A stretch of 64,000 nt of DNA, from positions 186,001 to 250,000 of the forward strand of contig NZ_APNH01000005.1 of the NCBI RefSeq assembly GCF_040361275.1, given 5' to 3'. Position numbers and translations under genes: made by a program. The stretch is from Salinisphaera sp. T31B1. GTDB taxonomy: Bacteria > Pseudomonadota > Gammaproteobacteria > Nevskiales > Salinisphaeraceae. The notes under the pieces were generated by a model that saw only the letters and a list, made by a program, of their open reading frames with translations, was not told the origin of the DNA and made no database searches. Shown here in pieces: positions 63,509-64,000 of this stretch. How positions within the stretch are numbered: position 1 is the stretch's first letter; the number at the start of each line of letters is the position of its first letter.

Positions 63509-64000
63509 ATGAACTCAGGCGCCGCAGTGCCCGCGCTGTATGGCCAGCTCGAACGCCTGGCCGGCAGTACACACGGGGACCTGCGCCTGCGGATACCGCC
63601 CGGCTACGCGTTCGCGCGGCCGGTCAGCCAGGCGCCGCTGGTGGTCGACGAGATCGGCGAGTCTGCCAAGCATTTTCCCGTGGTGTTTCCCGAGGGCGAG
63701 ACCGTGCGGCCGATCGCCCTGCTTGGGGTGAGGCTCGGTGAATGTGCGTTCGTGGACGCCGACGGCGGTTGGCAGGCGGACTACATGCCGGCCTGGTTAC
63801 GTCGTTATCCGTTTACGTTCGCCCGCGGCGCGGCGGCAGACGACGCCCGGCTCGACGTCATGATCGATCGGGCGGCACCGCATTTTTCGACCACGGACGG
63901 CGAACCGCTGTTCCAGGCAGGCGAGCCCGGGTCGCAGGCGCTCAAACCCAGCGCGGTGATCGAGCGAGCGGTGGCTTTTCTCAGCCGCTATCAGCGCGCG
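63509..64000 (+). CDS. SapC family protein, 3'-truncated by window edge
   Basis: 164 codons are visible from an ATG with AGGAGG nearby. The start MNSGAAVPALYGQLERLAGS leads into the SapC family blocks: AFARPVSQAPLVVDEIGESAKHFPVVFPEGE, IALLGVRLGECAFVDADGGW, YMPAWLRRYPFTFARG and SRYQRA. The family is named for Campylobacter fetus SapC, encoded beside the type I exporter of the S-layer protein; its exact role is unclear. It follows the TolC-like gene by 58 bases, on the same strand and probably in the same operon. A 6-bp hairpin (GGCCAC-ACC-GTGGCC, 63468-63482) in the gap has no T-tract and may tune readthrough. The rest of the gene and any ABC/HlyD genes lie outside the window. Confidence 0.85.
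   Translation, partial: MNSGAAVPALYGQLERLAGSTHGDLRLRIPPGYAFARPVSQAPLVVDEIGESAKHFPVVFPEGETVRPIALLGVRLGECAFVDADGGWQADYMPAWLRRYPFTFARGAAADDARLDVMIDRAAPHFSTTDGEPLFQAGEPGSQALKPSAVIERAVAFLSRYQRA

Noticed and set aside
1-64000. tRNA or rRNA genes
   Set aside because: No tRNA-like arms or conserved rRNA segments were noticed on either strand in any intergenic gap; a covariance-model scan would settle it.

Overview
The window is GC-rich bacterial chromosome. Its housekeeping genes (NAD-type glutamate dehydrogenase, ppc, xerD, zapE, slyX, fdxA) fit a gammaproteobacterium. The lipid genes and the giant surface adhesin suggest a marine or halophilic lineage such as Salinisphaera; that genus is my inference from gene content and was not tested. 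I see no tRNA, rRNA, CRISPR array, transposase or prophage.

Left part (1-20.8 kb). A truncated NAD-glutamate dehydrogenase is followed by an unrecognised membrane protein. Next, an AraC-type regulator faces a tightly coupled three-gene operon: an alkyl-DHAP-synthase-like flavoprotein, a GlpD-like glycerol-3-phosphate dehydrogenase and an FGGY kinase. Five minus-strand genes (9.2-15.4 kb) then resemble the D-arabinofuranose donor pathway of mycobacteria: a flippase-like membrane protein, a HAD-UbiA fusion, DprE1-like and DprE2-like enzymes, and a GT-C-type membrane glycosyltransferase. A DmdC-type acyl-CoA dehydrogenase, a TVP38-flavoprotein fusion, a DUF3047 protein and a glutaredoxin-like protein complete this part.

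Middle part (20.8-40.3 kb). Two reductase plus desaturase modules lie in tandem with an XRE-type regulator between them, followed by an acyl-CoA ligase; this is a fatty-acid modification region. Then come a secreted pentapeptide-repeat protein, two coupled MaoC hydratases, an alpha/beta hydrolase, zapE, xerD, a CYTH protein, fdxA, a NUDIX hydrolase, ppc, two small conserved proteins, slyX and a HIT protein.

Right part (40.3-64 kb). One gene of about 20.7 kb encodes a surface protein of about 6,900 residues: an LEPR-type N-terminus, DUF4347-type domains, calcium-type Asp repeats and about two dozen Ig/cadherin-like repeat pairs. It is followed by a TolC-family lipoprotein that carries an Ig-like domain of the same general kind at its own C-terminus, and by the start of a SapC-family gene. 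Together they look like a type I-secreted adhesin or S-layer-like system whose remaining transporter genes probably lie to the right.

The observations most worth following are the TolC-Ig fusion beside its probable cargo, the proteobacterial D-arabinose cassette with a natural Ala at the benzothiazinone-target Cys position of DprE1, a 692-bp exact duplication inside the giant gene, and GTAA-N6-TTAC palindromes shared by two fatty-acid genes.
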